Shown: positions 45,205 to 57,089, numbered from the stretch's first letter. The stretch is 64,000 nt of DNA from Rhizopus arrhizus (GCA_024220505.1 JAKZZE010000004.1:1612001-1676000), one strand, 5' to 3'. Program-made: numbers and translations. Notes: generated by a model from the sequence alone, not told the origin.

Positions 45205-45242
<38 letters not shown>
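45205..45242 (+). promoter_or_regulatory. Long T-tract upstream of SUGCT
   Basis: A run of about 37 T ends 21 bp before the SUGCT start codon. It is the most extreme case of the coding-strand T-tracts seen 20-50 bp upstream of many start codons in this window. It could be a promoter T-tract or the acceptor of a leader intron. Confidence 0.5.
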
Positions 45243-45262
45243 TTTAGCTTTTTGAATACAAT

Positions 45263-47256
45263 ATGCTTCGAGTTCAAAGAGACTCGATTAAATTTATAAA
45301 GCCCAGCTTTCAATGCAATAAGAAAAGTATTACACCAACTGTTTTCTCACTTTATTCTTCTGGTTTGGGTATTCTGCGTTCGTATATTCCAAAAAGATAC
45401 AAGACAGACGCCAATTTAGCAATAAAACCTCTTGAAGGAATTCGTGTGCTTGAATTAGGGCAGGCAAGTATATTTTGAAAACTTTTAGTGCAAAGTATTG
45501 AATATTTTGTAGATTATTGCAGGTCCCTTTTGTGGATCAATTCTAGGGTAAAAATTTGTATGTTAAAGCATAAAGTCAACATCTAATATGTTTTCTAATT
45601 TAAAATAGATATTATGGAGCAGGTAAGACAATTGCAAATAAAATGATCACAAAGACTAATTACCAAATTGATCATATCTACCATAGAGGTGGTAAGAAAA
45701 AAAAAAAAAAAAAAAAAAAAAAAAGAAGGCTTTTTGATGTACTGTGATATAACTCATGTCTTTGGTAGATTAAAATTGAGCCACCAAAGTTAGGAGATCC
45801 TCTTCGCAAATGGCGTGCATTGGACAGTGATGGGCAAAGTCCGTGGTTTCGCTCAATGGCCAGAAATAAAAAATCAGTCTGTATCGATCTACGATCAGAG
45901 GAAGGTCGCAGGTAAGGGGAGACGTGTATTGGCAAATAATACTTGATATTGAGCACAACCTTAAAGCCTGGTCAAACAACTAGCAATGAAATCAGATGTC
46001 TTGATTGAAAATTTTAAACCTGGAACAATGGAAAAGTGGGGATTGGGGCCAGGTAAAGGGGATCGATATGGCATAGTATGTTTTCCTCGACTAAATGTAT
46101 AAAAAAGAGGATATTTATTCCGATAATCCAAATCTGATTTACACACGTATATCTGGTTATGGACAAACAGGCCCTTATTCCAAGAAACCGGGATTTGCAT
46201 CAGTATGCGAAGGCATGGGTGGGTTCAGGTTCATTAACGGGCATCCAGGACAACCGCCTGTGCGCCCTAATTTAAGTCTTGGCGACTCTTTGGCGGGCAT
46301 GCATGCTGTCCTAGGTACACTTCTTGCATTGATTGCCAGAAATAAGCTGAAGAATCAACCAAGAACAGGACAAGTAGTAGATGTAGCTATATATGAAAGT
46401 ATGTTCAACATGATGGAGAGTATTGTACCAGAGTACGATCGATTTCAACAGGTCGGTTATCTTGCTTAATAGCATAGGTCTTTTTCTTATTGATTTAAAA
46501 TAGATCCGTCAGCCTTCAGGTACAACTTTGACAGGCATCGTGCCCACCAATACGTATCCCTGTCAAGAAGGAAAGCATGTTATTATCGGTGGTAATGGGG
46601 ATAGTATTTATGTTCGTTTGATGAATGCTATAAGAAGGAGTGATTTGGTAAGTTTACGCTTGGCTAAAAAAGGATTTATTTGATACAAACATAAAGCTCT
46701 ACAGACTGGAGAAAAATACAAAACAAATGTTGAAAGAGTAAAAGAGCAAGAAGTCATCGATAGCGCAATATGTGAGTATTTCCTTTCTTGGGAAAATATA
46801 AAAAAAGGAAAAGCAGTAGAGGCATTTAATGACATACATTTCTTTTAGCCGATTGGACATCAAAACATACAGCTGATGAAGTTATTGAAATCCTGGAAAA
46901 AGTATCTGTTCCAGCAGGCAAAATTTATGATGCCAAAGATATTGTAGAAGATGAACACATTAATGCAAGAGGTATGATCGAAGAGGTAACGATTGGTACT
47001 CACGATGAAGGAAGAGGATGGAATTTGAAGGTAAAAACAATAAGATTGCAGACGCAAGAATGTATTACGCGTATTCACCTGGTGGCATTTACACTCGTAG
47101 ATTCCTGGTATGTCTCCTGTGTTAGAAACTACCCCAGGCTCGACAAAATGGCCTGGTCCAGACTTGGGTGCTCATACAAATCAAGTACTGACAGATTTAT
47201 TGGAGTTATCTGAAGAACAATTGAATGAATATAAAGAAGCTGGCGTAACAGGATGA
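45263..47256 (+). CDS. SUGCT: Class III CoA-transferase, succinyl-CoA:glutarate type
   Basis: Eleven exons give 458 residues: 45263-45463, 45513-45547, 45609-45622, 45687-45691, 45769-45911, 45967-46052, 46108-46451, 46504-46647, 46705-46771, 46849-47030 and 47101-47256. The N-terminus is basic (mitochondrial targeting likely). Motifs of the CaiB/BaiF family are RVLELGQIIAGPFCGSILG, GAEVIKIEPPKLGDP, NKKSVCIDLRSEEGR, DVLIENFKPGTMEKWGLGP, YTRISGYGQTGPY and GIVPTNTYPC with IIGGNGDS, the last typical of SUGCT. The enzyme moves CoA from succinyl-CoA to glutarate and related dicarboxylates. Exon 4 is a 5-nt microexon, and intron 1 has a GC donor (CAG|GCAAGT). Both are needed to keep the conserved sequence in frame. 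Confidence 0.85.
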
Positions 47257-48000
47257 AAAATAAACTAATTATAGAAGCAGCCTACTTACTATGTCATGTA
47301 AAACAGTACTCGGAATTGACGTTTCTCTTTTTTTTTTGTACAATTTTGTTTCCAGTCGACCTTTTGTCAGTAGTCTGTAGATTATTTAAGCTGAGAGTAA
47401 GAGCTGTGCATAGAGTTTTTTATTTGTCTTTCTAATATTGTCAGTCTTGACCGACGTGATGAGCTGTACACAAATAAAGAATAATGTTGGTTTTTTTTTT
47501 TTTTTTTTGAATTCATAAAGATGGTCGCTTGATTGTAAGCAATTTACTAGATCTAATACATAATAAACTGTTTTAGTGAATGAAATTCATAGCGATGGCT
47601 TTATTTAATAAAAGTTTAAATCATTGTCTTTAATCAATTTTACCTGCCATTGTCAATGTTCGTTATGCTCAGATACTGTTCTACAACAATATCTTCTTTA
47701 TCTTAACCTTCCCCTTCTTTGGACCAATTTACTTTAATTTCATTTTGGGATGCTGGTTAATCCTCCAAAATATAACAAACCAGCTAATCCTTCATCAAAC
47801 CCAATTCTAATTGAACTTGATTCAGTTTGATATCTAAATATGTTCATATAGTATATAAAGATGTGATTTATTTAAATAGGGTTTCTCCCATCGTCTTAAA
47901 ATTTAGCGAGAAGATCATATAAGGAGTTGTTCAACAGATTTTTAAGTGTTACTTTTATTTATTAGTTTTTTTTTATCTGCAAGTATCACATAACATTATT
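47257..48000. other. Intergenic region, no gene seen
   Basis: About 740 bp between the convergent SUGCT and TSNAX genes, with a T19 run near 47490. No coding signal. Confidence 0.5.
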
Positions 48001-49207
48001 TCAAAAATTATGTTGCTCTTGCTGCTGCTGCTCATAGTTTTCCTGATGATTTTTAATGATGGTCAAGTAAAATTCTTTGGGATATTCACTTCCTCTTATT
48101 TGAAATGTATAACATGCTAAGATATTTATTTAGTTTAAGCTTAAGCCACTGCATAAGATTCAACTGTACCTTGTTCAACTTTCTTGATGCTTGATTTTAA
48201 GGCACCCATTTTTTTATTCAGAATAGGCAAATATGAGTTTGCAATAATCTCAAAGTCTATAGTAAAATATATTAGAAAAAGAACACAAATGCCTGTATTC
48301 ATTTTTTACCATCATCAATATCTCTCAAAGTTTTACAGATAGTCATCGCTCTATCGTATTTTCCAGAGGAAACAATTTGAATAGCATATCTCATTAACTC
48401 GCCTGTTAAATCAGCCAAACCTAAAATCTGTTGTCATTGCGTATACATGCATTATTAATATACTGAATTATAGGAATACGTCTATTTGCTTACATAATCC
48501 TCGTTTCTAACACTTAGCCACTACATGGAAAAAATCATTGATTAACACAAATATATGCTACTGTAATAAAAAGCATACTTCACCTGAACGTTATCGTCTT
48601 GAAAGTAAGCATCCACCTGTTCCTTTGTGATCACCTTTTCGTATAACAAAAAGTGATAGAACGACACTGCTTCGATCTATAGAAAAAGAAAGGAACAATA
48701 AAAAAAAATAAGACATAACTGCTTGATAAATTAGCTACATGTTTTTTTTTTACAAACTCTTCAAAAGCACCAGAGAAACTTCTTGCATATCTAATAAAAT
48801 CAAGAAGGAGTTATTAAAGTCGTAACTTTTCCTTATTTTACGCGATTACCTATAATAGTTCGAGCCTTGTATATCAACAGATAGTTTCTGGAATAAAGCA
48901 ATGATCTCTTTTTGTTTAGTTTCTGCCTCTTTGAAGTTTTTTTTTGTATTTTCTCCCACTTGATTGGAATTTCTTATGTAATGTAGTTAGTAAAAAAGTA
49001 AACATAAATCGACATATATATTGTAACCTGTGTAAAGCAAATATCATTTTCTTACTCAAAGAAGTAATATCTCTTGAGATTTTTATTATTCGCTCTCTTC
49101 TGTCATGCTAATCATTCATATTAAAATGTATTCTTTATAAATTCAGTTCGCATTTTTACGTGTTCATCCAACAAATCTCTACTTTCTTTGAAAAAATCCT
49201 GAATCAT
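48001..49207 (-). CDS. TSNAX: Translin-associated factor X (TRAX)
   Basis: Nine exons on the minus strand (49207-49160, 49107-49028, 48972-48850, 48790-48754, 48676-48584, 48520-48494, 48427-48310, 48256-48170, 48116-48001) give 242 residues. The all-helical translin fold is clear: MIQDFFKESRDLLDEHHDRR, YYRYARSFSGAFEEFIEAVS, EDYILGLADLTGELMRYAI and VEQACYTFQIRGSEYPKEF, the last two diagnostic for TRAX rather than translin. TRAX pairs with translin in the C3PO endoribonuclease, which trims tRNA 5' leaders and, in Neurospora, acts on RNA passenger strands. Candidate catalytic acidic residues lie in the LTGELMR helix. Exon 6 is only 27 nt. The start lies 91 bp from the PNC1 start. Confidence 0.85.
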
Positions 49208-49298
49208 ATTTTATGCAATACAATCCGCTTTTTTGTTTTGCTTTTTTTTTTTTTCTTAAAAAATAGAATTTTGTAAAATTCAAAAAGGAAAAGAAAAA
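49208..49298. promoter_or_regulatory. Compact divergent promoter TSNAX/PNC1
   Basis: Only 91 bp separate the two divergent start codons, so both promoters and 5' leaders must fit here or overlap the neighbouring transcript. A T12-13 tract lies at about 49241-49255, reading T-rich toward PNC1. Confidence 0.6.
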
Positions 49299-50118
49299 AT
49301 GGTAGAAAAAGGCAAATGAATCCCTTGAAGTGTGTGACTAAACAAACACTTTTAGAGCGAAAAAACAGCTCTCATTTTAGTTGATATTCAGAATGATTTT
49401 TTGGAAGGTGGTTCACTTGCTGTACCAGATTCTTTATCCATTATAAAGCCAGTGAATGAGCTTATTCGATATATAAAGTCAAAAAATGGACTTGTGGTAG
49501 CCACTCAGGTATTGAGCAATAGTGAGTAAGAAAAAAAAAATATTAAAACAATATTATTTTCATGCACAGGATTGGCATCCCCAAAACCATGTTAGTTTTG
49601 CTTCGAACCACCAAAATAAGAATATATTTGATCAAGTACAGATAGAGTATGAAGGTACAAAAATGGATCAAATCTTGTGGCCTGATCATTGTGTTGTAAC
49701 TATAACTGAAAATACTTGGGTGCTTGCATAAAATCTTGACCGTTTTTTATAGCAAAACAGTTTTGGAGCTGAATTGAACAAAGGTCTTGATTTACAAAAC
49801 ATTGATTGTGTTGTAAAGAAGGGAATGAATAATCAAATAGACTCATACAGTGCTTTTGCCGATAATAACTATTCACAAATAACTGAGTTATCAAAAGTGC
49901 TTTATCAGCACTTTATTGAAAAAATAATAGTTGTCGGTCTTGCTACTGATTATTGTGTCAAATTTACTTGTTTGGATGCAATCAAATTTGGCTTTAAAAC
50001 AGTATTAATCAAGGAAGGCACAAAAGCTGTAGATCAAAACAATTTGACCTCTACATTTGAGCTTTTAAAGTCAAAAGGTGTACTGATACATGGCCTTTCT
50101 GATGTTTTTAATCATTAA
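49299..50118 (+). CDS. PNC1: Nicotinamidase
   Basis: Four exons (49299-49301, 49356-49508, 49570-49695, 49753-50118) give 215 residues. The first exon is the ATG alone (ATG|GTAGAA, 54-bp intron), which joins directly to SEKTALILVD. The isochorismatase-fold motifs are complete: catalytic aspartate in LILVDIQNDFLEGG, metal ligands in DWHPQNHVSF, catalytic lysine region in VVKKG, and nucleophile cysteine in GLATDYCVKFT. The enzyme converts nicotinamide to nicotinic acid plus ammonia in the NAD+ salvage pathway and relieves nicotinamide inhibition of sirtuins. The divergent start is shared with TSNAX over 91 bp. Confidence 0.92.
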
Positions 50119-50460
50119 AAACTATCGTTATTACGGTTACTTTTTGTCAATAAAATAATGAATATCAAACTATCATTAAAAAAAAACATTCATCTTCACT
50201 AAATTCATTAATGAGAATGAACTAAGCAGCAATTGCAATGTCTTCAGTAAGCTTACTTTAATGTATATTTCCTCATGATAACTTCATAAATAATCTCATT
50301 TTATACATCAGAATTGACGCCAAGTTTATCTCTCTCTCTTTTCCCCTTGTCATTTTATTTCAGAAAACTATAATTGAAATACTACTGTGATTTATAAAGA
50401 ATCTTAAAATCCAATAACAAAATAAAAAATAATCCACACACTGGCTTTATAAATAGCATT
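50119..50460. other. Short convergent intergenic region
   Basis: About 340 bp of AT-rich sequence between the PNC1 and VPS20 stop codons. No gene; it is shared 3' untranslated space. Confidence 0.5.
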
Positions 50461-51407
50461 CTAATTAGCCAACATGGCTTGTTTTTCCTTTCTCGGTGCA
50501 TCTATTTTCAATGATTTTATAGTTAAGTTTGATTTTATAATAACGATTCTGTAATTATTCGTACCTTCTTTTCCTTCTTTAACAGATGTGGTTGGAATAT
50601 GAGTAGGAACTTCAGGTAACTCATCATTCACTTCCCCGGAGTCAGGCAGCTTTTGATCAGGTACCTTTGGAAGCTCCGATGTAATCTTAATTGTTACACG
50701 CATTAGTTTTTATTTGTAGGCCTTTTTTTTTTTGTGTTTTACCTCTCTTTCTGTCAACTCATCCAATTCTTTCATTATCTCTTCTTCGTCATCTGCACTT
50801 ATCAATCCATGAAGCATCTCATCAATTTCCTATAAGAAAAATGTGTCAAGACTTAAAATGCTTCCAAAGAAATTATTCATACATTTTGATAGGCAATAGC
50901 ATCGGCTGTATCATCCATTAATTTTTCAACTGCTTCAATTGATGTTTCTTTATGAATCTCCTTGAGAACAGAGTTACCATTTTTCAAGCCCTCTAATACT
51001 TGCTTTTCGACCAAAGCATATTCTATAGAATGTGTCTTGTGGAAAAAAGTGTAAGTTAGCTTATTGTAATATAGGAGATATGAATATTTTACATACAAGT
51101 TCTTCAAGGTTCATGAGCTGTTGCTCAGTTTTTTCCAATAATTGTTCTTGATATTTCTTTTTCCTTAAAGCTAGCAGAGCCTTCTGCTTATTTCCTTTAT
51201 TTAAAGCTAACTTGGCTGCTTCCACTTCTTTATTAATTACAACATTAAGCTTTTATTAAAAGATTAGATTCTACATGCAAATTAAAACAGAAAGACTAGC
51301 TACTTTACATTCTTTTGGTATTTTTTAAGTTTGTCTCTTTGGACCTTAAGGTCTAGAATAGCCTTGTCTTGTGAGGTAATCTTATTCTTTGACGCTCCAG
51401 CTCCCAT
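50461..51407 (-). CDS. VPS20: ESCRT-III subunit Vps20/CHMP6
   Basis: Six exons (51407-51309, 51249-51097, 51035-50883, 50829-50743, 50685-50565, 50501-50461) give 217 residues. It starts MGAGASKNKITSQDKAILDL; the glycine at position 2 fits N-myristoylation, as for CHMP6. The basic helical hairpin (VQRDKLKKYQKN, LALRKKKYQEQLLEK) is followed by the acidic half (EAVEKLMDDTADAIAYQNEI, SADDEEEIMKELDELTERE) and a proline-rich tail with short L-P-x-V-P repeats, likely an MIM-type Vps4-binding region. Vps20 nucleates Snf7 filaments on endosomes for multivesicular body sorting. The start lies 65 bp downstream of the SEC28 stop on the same strand. Confidence 0.88.
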
Positions 51408-51472
51408 CTTTATTTTATTAGGAATAAAAAGGACAACGGAAGAAATTGTTTATTTTAAAGTCAGTTTATTGT

Positions 51473-52584
51473 TTAAGAATAACGAGAGGCACAGCGATCA
51501 AATAGACTTGACTTTAAATCAAGCTCTTGCAAGTAAGGGTGTTGTGGCGCAACTTCTCTCAGTTGACTAATGAGTACTTATTAGATTTTTATTAATATAA
51601 TAGATTTTTATTATTACCTAGTATAACGGTTGATTGCTTCTTGTGATTTTCCAGTTAAAATAGCGCATGTAATCAAATTGATGAGTGTCTCTGGGTTGTC
51701 AATATTCTGTTTATGATACATTAAACCTCAAGTATTCATACTCATTCTATATTTCTTACTTTATTTTGTGCTTCTAATAACAAGCTTTCAGCTTCAGGGT
51801 ATTTTCCTAACGCGATATTGGCTACAGCTTGACCGTTCAAAACATTCACTGTTTGAGCTGTGCTCGATTGAGCGAATTCTTCATAAATATAGTATGCTTC
51901 TTGATATTTCTCTCCTCCCTTTGTTTAATGTATATTCAGTTTAATTAAATAAATATGGTTCATTTGCATGCTTACAACGCGAAGGTCAACCCAAGCTTCC
52001 ATCATTTGTAATAACAAAGCATCTTCAGCCCAAGTTTTTACACTCGTAATTTCATTTCTAGCTAAATCTAAACGGTCCAGTTGAAGATAGATCTGTACAG
52101 CCAAAGCAGAGCTAATATGAACCGATTAAACCTTTTTCTTTCTTCTCTACTTCAAATGTCTTGTTTACCATTCCAATTTTTTCTGTCGAGAGTGAAGAGT
52201 TTTAAGCGCATCTTCAAGACGACCAGCGAGTACCAAGATAGTGGCAATGACTACTTGAACAATCGTGTTGATACGATTAGAACCTTCCTCAAGCAAACCA
52301 ATGGCCTTTTGAACATAATCATCTACGTCTTTCTGTTTATGTGATAAAAATGAAGCCAGTAGCTTTATTGCTTTCAAAGGGGCTTCTTCAGAAGAGTCAA
52401 TGTCGTTGATGACTAGACTGTATTTGCCTTGAGCAATATAAGAGCGATATAAATAAGTTTGCGCCTCTAATTTGGCTTCAGGGGAAAAAATGCTTTTGGT
52501 TGAGCTGACTTCATTGATGACTGTTTGGTAGTTTCCAAGTGTAAAGAGATTGCGAATTCCAAATAAAATAGATTCTTCGTCCAT
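51473..52584 (-). CDS. SEC28: Coatomer epsilon subunit
   Basis: Five exons (52584-52169, 52111-51976, 51918-51760, 51706-51618, 51566-51473) give 297 residues, normal for epsilon-COP. The protein is a superhelix of TPR-like repeats: LFGIRNLFTLGNYQTVINE, EAQTYLYRSYIAQGKYSLVI, AVQIYLQLDRLDLARNEI, and the conserved EDALLLQMMEAWVDLRVGGE, NVLNGQAVANIALGKYPEAE and NPETLINLITCAILTGKS blocks. Epsilon-COP stabilises alpha-COP in the COPI coat for Golgi-to-ER transport. It forms a tight tandem with VPS20. Confidence 0.92.
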
Positions 52585-53013
52585 TAGATTTGACAGAATG
52601 AAAGGGAAAAAGAAAAAGAGAGTACTTTTTACTTGAAAATCAAGTTCTCCAATAAATTAACATTGATTGGTCGTGGCTTTAAATGAAACCAACACAGTGA
52701 AGCCTACTTTACTGTCTATTGGGCATTACTTTATTTTTTATGATCGCACTTACAAAGGCTCGGCTAATGGTCTTTATGTTAGTTTGTATGCTTTTTTTTA
52801 AAAAAAAATATAAAAAAGTTCATTATTCTCCCTGCAGGACGTATATTCATAATATAATTCAAGTACATATACTATTTCCAGAAATTATTGGGATACACAT
52901 TGAACATAAAAATAAATCAAATTGAAACACAGATCGAAAATGTTTTGGAACAGAAATGAAAATTGAATTGGCACAAATGATAGTGTCCCAAATGTGCCAA
53001 ATATTTATCTTTA
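52585..53013. other. Intergenic region ending in a mariner flank
   Basis: No gene. A near-palindrome lies at 52968-53000: TTGGCACA and TGTGCCAA arms around a 17-nt centre, just outside the transposase stop. It may be part of the element's terminal sequence. Confidence 0.4.
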
Positions 53014-54197
53014 TTAGATGGGTCTTTTTTTTAAACAGTCAGAGAACCTAGTTACAGAATACTTGCAAAACCCACGCAAGTCGCTGATCAGCACATTGTT
53101 GCAAGCAACTTTGATTCTGGAAGTCAAAGTTTCTTCTTCCAAAATAGCTTCTCTCTTGAGCTTACTTTTGCAAACAGACCAAAACTGTTCAATTGGATTG
53201 ATCTCGGGAGAGTATGGAGGTAAATAAACGCAACCATAGCCTTGGCTTTCAATGTAACTTCTAATATCTGTATGCTTATGAATTGGTGCATTATCCATTA
53301 CGAGATAACGCTCTTTGAATAGCTCATGCTTATCCATAACATCCAAAGTCATTGCAATAAAATTGAAATAATGGCAAGTAACTGTCCCACCTTTACCTTT
53401 TCCAACAACAACCGAGCCACCAGATGCCGCCTTTCGTTTCTTTGACCATGCCATAGAGCGCTTCAAGTTGATATGGAAGGCAACCTCGTCTATAAAAACG
53501 CGGTTACTCTCAAAGTCCAAATCAGTTTTCTCCCACTGCTTAACCCATTGGTATCTTTCTTCGATTTTCTGAGGGCTGTTTCGCTCGATTGAATGAAAAT
53601 GTACTCTCTTCAGACTGATCCTGCACTTTTCTGTTACAAACTCATGCAGAGAGCTTTTGGAAATCTTCAGATCAGCACTGAGTAGTCAAGCTCTTGACCA
53701 TTTTATCCAAAACAATGCTGGGCTTCTCGTCAACAAGATTTATGAGATAACCCTTGTGAATATCATTCAAAATTGCTGGCCTTCCCACCTTCACAGCGCC
53801 CCTTACTCCACCCTTCTCAATATCCTCATCGAGCTCTAAGCTTTCCAACCCTTTCTTGTGCCAATTGTATGCAGTGATTGAAGGAACTTTTATCTCTGCA
53901 GCAACAGCAAGAATGGACATTCTCTTGTTTACCAAGTAGAAAATCTCCTCCATATCCTCTTTCTTGTAATTTCTGTACGTCTTTTTGCTGCACGCTTTTT
54001 TTTTCTGAAGAAGAGAGATCCTCTTCGAGTACTTCTTTTTTATCCTGTTGCATCTTTTCAGGAGGCTTGAGATCACTGTACCGATTGAAGTTGGTAACAT
54101 TGTCCAAGGGATAGTTGATATCATCAACTTCCATCTTCATTTCGACGAACCGATCGCCTTCTTCATCGAACATGTTTCCCATACCATCTTCTTCCAA
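53014..54197 (-). pseudogene. Tc1/mariner-superfamily transposase, frameshifted copy A
   Basis: Three frames add up to a nearly full transposase: an acidic N-terminus (MEEDGMGNMFDEEG), a helix-turn-helix region (MSILAVAAEIKVPSITAYNW), a second DNA-binding part (GRPAILNDIHKGYLINLVDE) and the DDE domain. The catalytic acids are visible in RVFIDEVAFHINL, YLVMDNAPIHKH and YLPPYSPEINPIEQFW. One frame change is at an A9 run near 54000 and one lies near 53690, so the copy cannot make an intact enzyme as written. Divergence looks modest: the open parts have no other stops, so the copy may be fairly young. It lies between SEC28 and CTP1. Confidence 0.8.
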
Positions 54198-54505
54198 AAT
54201 GATTTCAATGTATATCCCAATAATTTCCGGAAATAGTATATAACAAGCCTTTTTGTCATTTGTAGTTTACTAAGTTCAGTTGAAGAGACTATTTTTGATT
54301 TATTTGATTCTATCTTCAAAAGGGATTTTTTAATCTGCAGAAGGATAATGTCTTGCGCGTAATGATTCATAAAGTTTTTACAGTCTAAGCTCTTTGTTTC
54401 ACATATACAGATAGTTAATCCTTTATTAATTGCCTATCAAATGCTATTGTAAAAAGCCTAGAAGTATACGCAAAGAATTTCTGGTATACGTTGTCTATTT
54501 TATTA

Positions 54506-55464
54506 TTAACGAACAAATTCTAAGCCTTGATAAACTTTTTCATAAACAGTAAATACAATGCCTCCAGAGAACTACAAAAAAAAAAAGTCAGCTTGATCTC
54601 ACCAGTATTAACTATGTCACTTACAATAAGTCTGGTCAATCTAGGTGTGGTTCCTTTCCAAAGAGAGAATATACCATTCTGTTTTACAACTTGTATCAAA
54701 CAATCTACAGAGTTTTTATATAAAGTCTTTGCATCTAATCCTTGCATGCGTGTTTTGACTACATCCAATGGCATAGTTGTATATACCGTTACGATACCCG
54801 CCAAGGCACCAGCAGCAAAAGTATGTGTAGATGGTAATGGTTCATCTCCTTTACCGCGCCATGATTGAAGAGTTGATTTAAAATAAGAATAGCAACTGAA
54901 TCGTACAGCACTGTTTGCTCCTTGTCTAGCCATCACTGGTCCCAGCCCGCGGTAGATACCTCCCAAACCTTCTTCAGCTACAATTAATCGTGTGCCATGT
55001 ATTAAGCCTCTGTATCGTGGTGATGCACTATTTCGATCATGAATCATCTTTGTCTTGATTGTTTCAGAGGGAGTGACAACGAGCGCAGCCTCTGTCATGC
55101 CAGCACCAAGACCGGCCAACATGCTACGAACACCTGATAATTTACCGTCTTTATCTCTAAGAGCGTTTGCAATTTGATCATAGGTCAAGAAACGTACGCC
55201 AGCCTTAGCAGCATTGCCAATCGCAAGTGCAGACACGCCGGTATAAATGGCTCCAATACCTTTAGTTTTTACTGTCTTGACTAAACAATCAATGGGTCCA
55301 GTAAATTTGAGCTCGCCTGGTTGCAACTTTCCACCTGCTTGGAGCTGCAAACGTGTCTTTACATACTCAGTTGGATATGTAATAACACCTTCGACACCAC
55401 CAGCAACTGTACCGGATATAAGCGATAGAATTGGATCTTTGGATTTTTTGCTTGTATTTGACAT
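54506..55464 (-). CDS. CTP1: Mitochondrial citrate/tricarboxylate carrier
   Basis: Two exons (55464-54625, 54571-54506) give 301 residues. The three solute-carrier repeats each have the P-x-[DE]-x-x-[KR] motif: YPTEYVKTRLQL, TPSETIKTKMIHD and MPLDVVKTRMQG. Features of the citrate carrier include SLISGTVAGGVEG, AGVRFLTYDQIANAL, GAGMTEAALVVTPSETIK and the C-terminal GTTPRLTRLIFSGGIVFTVYE, which crosses the intron. The carrier exchanges citrate for malate or other tricarboxylates across the inner mitochondrial membrane and exports acetyl units for lipid synthesis. Both flanks are mariner remnants, yet the gene itself is intact. Confidence 0.92.
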
Positions 55465-55859
55465 TTTTTTTTTTACAGTAATAAAAGGAAAATAAAGAAA
55501 AACAAAGTGATTTTGGCTGTTTATTTCTTTAGAATTGATTCATCTCATCTGTATTTCCTTTTTTGGAATGCATATCTATACTATATTTTGCGTTTGAACC
55601 ATTAGAGATTTTTGATAATCATTTTACACATCACAAAGCCAATACAAGAAAAAGAAAAGTCAATAATATATTTTTTATATTGGGAACGCTTTAATATCTA
55701 GTGAGTTAGCGAGAACTTATATCTATGGTATCTAAATTCTGATTTGCCTATACCTAAAATGAATAACTGGACTATCAAAAAATCTATTACATTTTTTTTT
55801 TTTCAAAGAATAAAGAGAAGTAACAACAATCATTGAGGAAAGGTCATTCCGATTGAAAA
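55465..55859. other. 5' flank of CTP1, no gene seen
   Basis: About 400 bp, AT-rich. On the coding strand a short A-run lies directly before the CTP1 start, unlike the T-tracts upstream of many other genes. The left terminal repeat of the neighbouring mariner copy would be expected here but is not recognisable. Confidence 0.4.
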
Positions 55860-57080
55860 TTTTGACTGATTTACGAAAGTGGATCAAAAACCAGGAAGTT
55901 CAATTAGAATCTACTGCTTCGTATGATGTTTTAATGAAGAAGCTCCTCCCGAAAAGGAGAGATTTATCCAGTACAATGTTTATACTAATGAAAATCGAAT
56001 AAAATACTTTTATTTGTTTTTAACAGAAAAGCTTATGAAACCAAGGGAGGCAGCTAAAGCTACGAATGTCAGCTATGATACGGCATACAAATGAAAAAAA
56101 AAAAAAAAAAAAAAAAAAAAAGAAAGAAACTATAAGAATGATCCAGAAAAGAACCTGTCTTAAAAAAACCTCCTCAACCGCACTTCTAACAGATCTGTTA
56201 GCTAACTAAACGAAAAGTACATGGAGTATTTGACGAACTTCTTTGATGAAGAGGCTTCAGCAATCATTCAGGGTGCAGTGGATGATCCAACCGAGAAAGG
56301 CAGAGTTTATGAAGGAAGAATGCAATCTCAATCTTAAATTTGTAAGTTGTCATCTTACTGCAAGCAATTGAGGAATGAACGAAGAAAGGTATAAAATCCC
56401 TTAAGAACTGCGTATTCCTCGATGGACCCGGATTTGAAATCAATGTGAACCACAGTCGAGGCTGGCTGGTCCAGACGTGGTTCACTAGATATGATTGGGA
56501 CTCCTTCATCAAAAGCTAATTTACAAACTGTCAGTGGAGTGATCTCTGCTTTTAGTGTGGTTAATTTAAGCATGAGTAAGCCCGGAAACCTAAAAAAAAA
56601 AAAAGCTGCATGGGCTATAAAAAGAAAGGCACCTAAAAATATTACACCTTGTCATTATATGCAGCGCATTAACGACACAATGGGTATTATGGATGAATTT
56701 CCTGAAATGCAGGAATTTGATATTGTCATGGACAATACTCCAATCCATGTTCTTGAAATGTTTGATCCCATCATTATAAAAAGAGAGTACACACCTGTGT
56801 ATCTTCCTCCTCATTCACCAGAACGCAATCCCATTGAACAGTTCTGGTCTATTTAAAGTGCAAGATCAAGTAAAGTAAGTTTAGCGATGTGGAAACACTC
56901 TGTTCAAGGATTATTGAAACTAGTGAAGCGGTACCTTTTAGAGCATCTTAGTAATTTTGTTCAATATTTTGTAAATCAATTTGATAACTGCTTCGATAAA
57001 TTTCCTATAGAGATATATTGCTATATCTCTAATACAAATAACCAAAAGTATTTGAATAAAGTGGCCAAATCAATTTTTCT
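55860..57080 (+). pseudogene. Tc1/mariner-superfamily transposase remnant, copy B
   Basis: Scattered pieces in several frames read as a decayed transposase: a helix-turn-helix part near 56040 (REAAKATNVSYDTAYKW), a central block VVNLSMSKPGNLKKKKAA, then IVMDNTPIHVLEM and VYLPPHSPERNPIEQFW, and a tail near 57000 (VNQFDNC). Many stops, frame changes and an A28 insertion (56094-56121) show it is old. Its sequence differs clearly from copy A 2 kb away, so the two insertions are independent. Confidence 0.7.
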
Positions 57081-57089
57081 TTGAATTCT

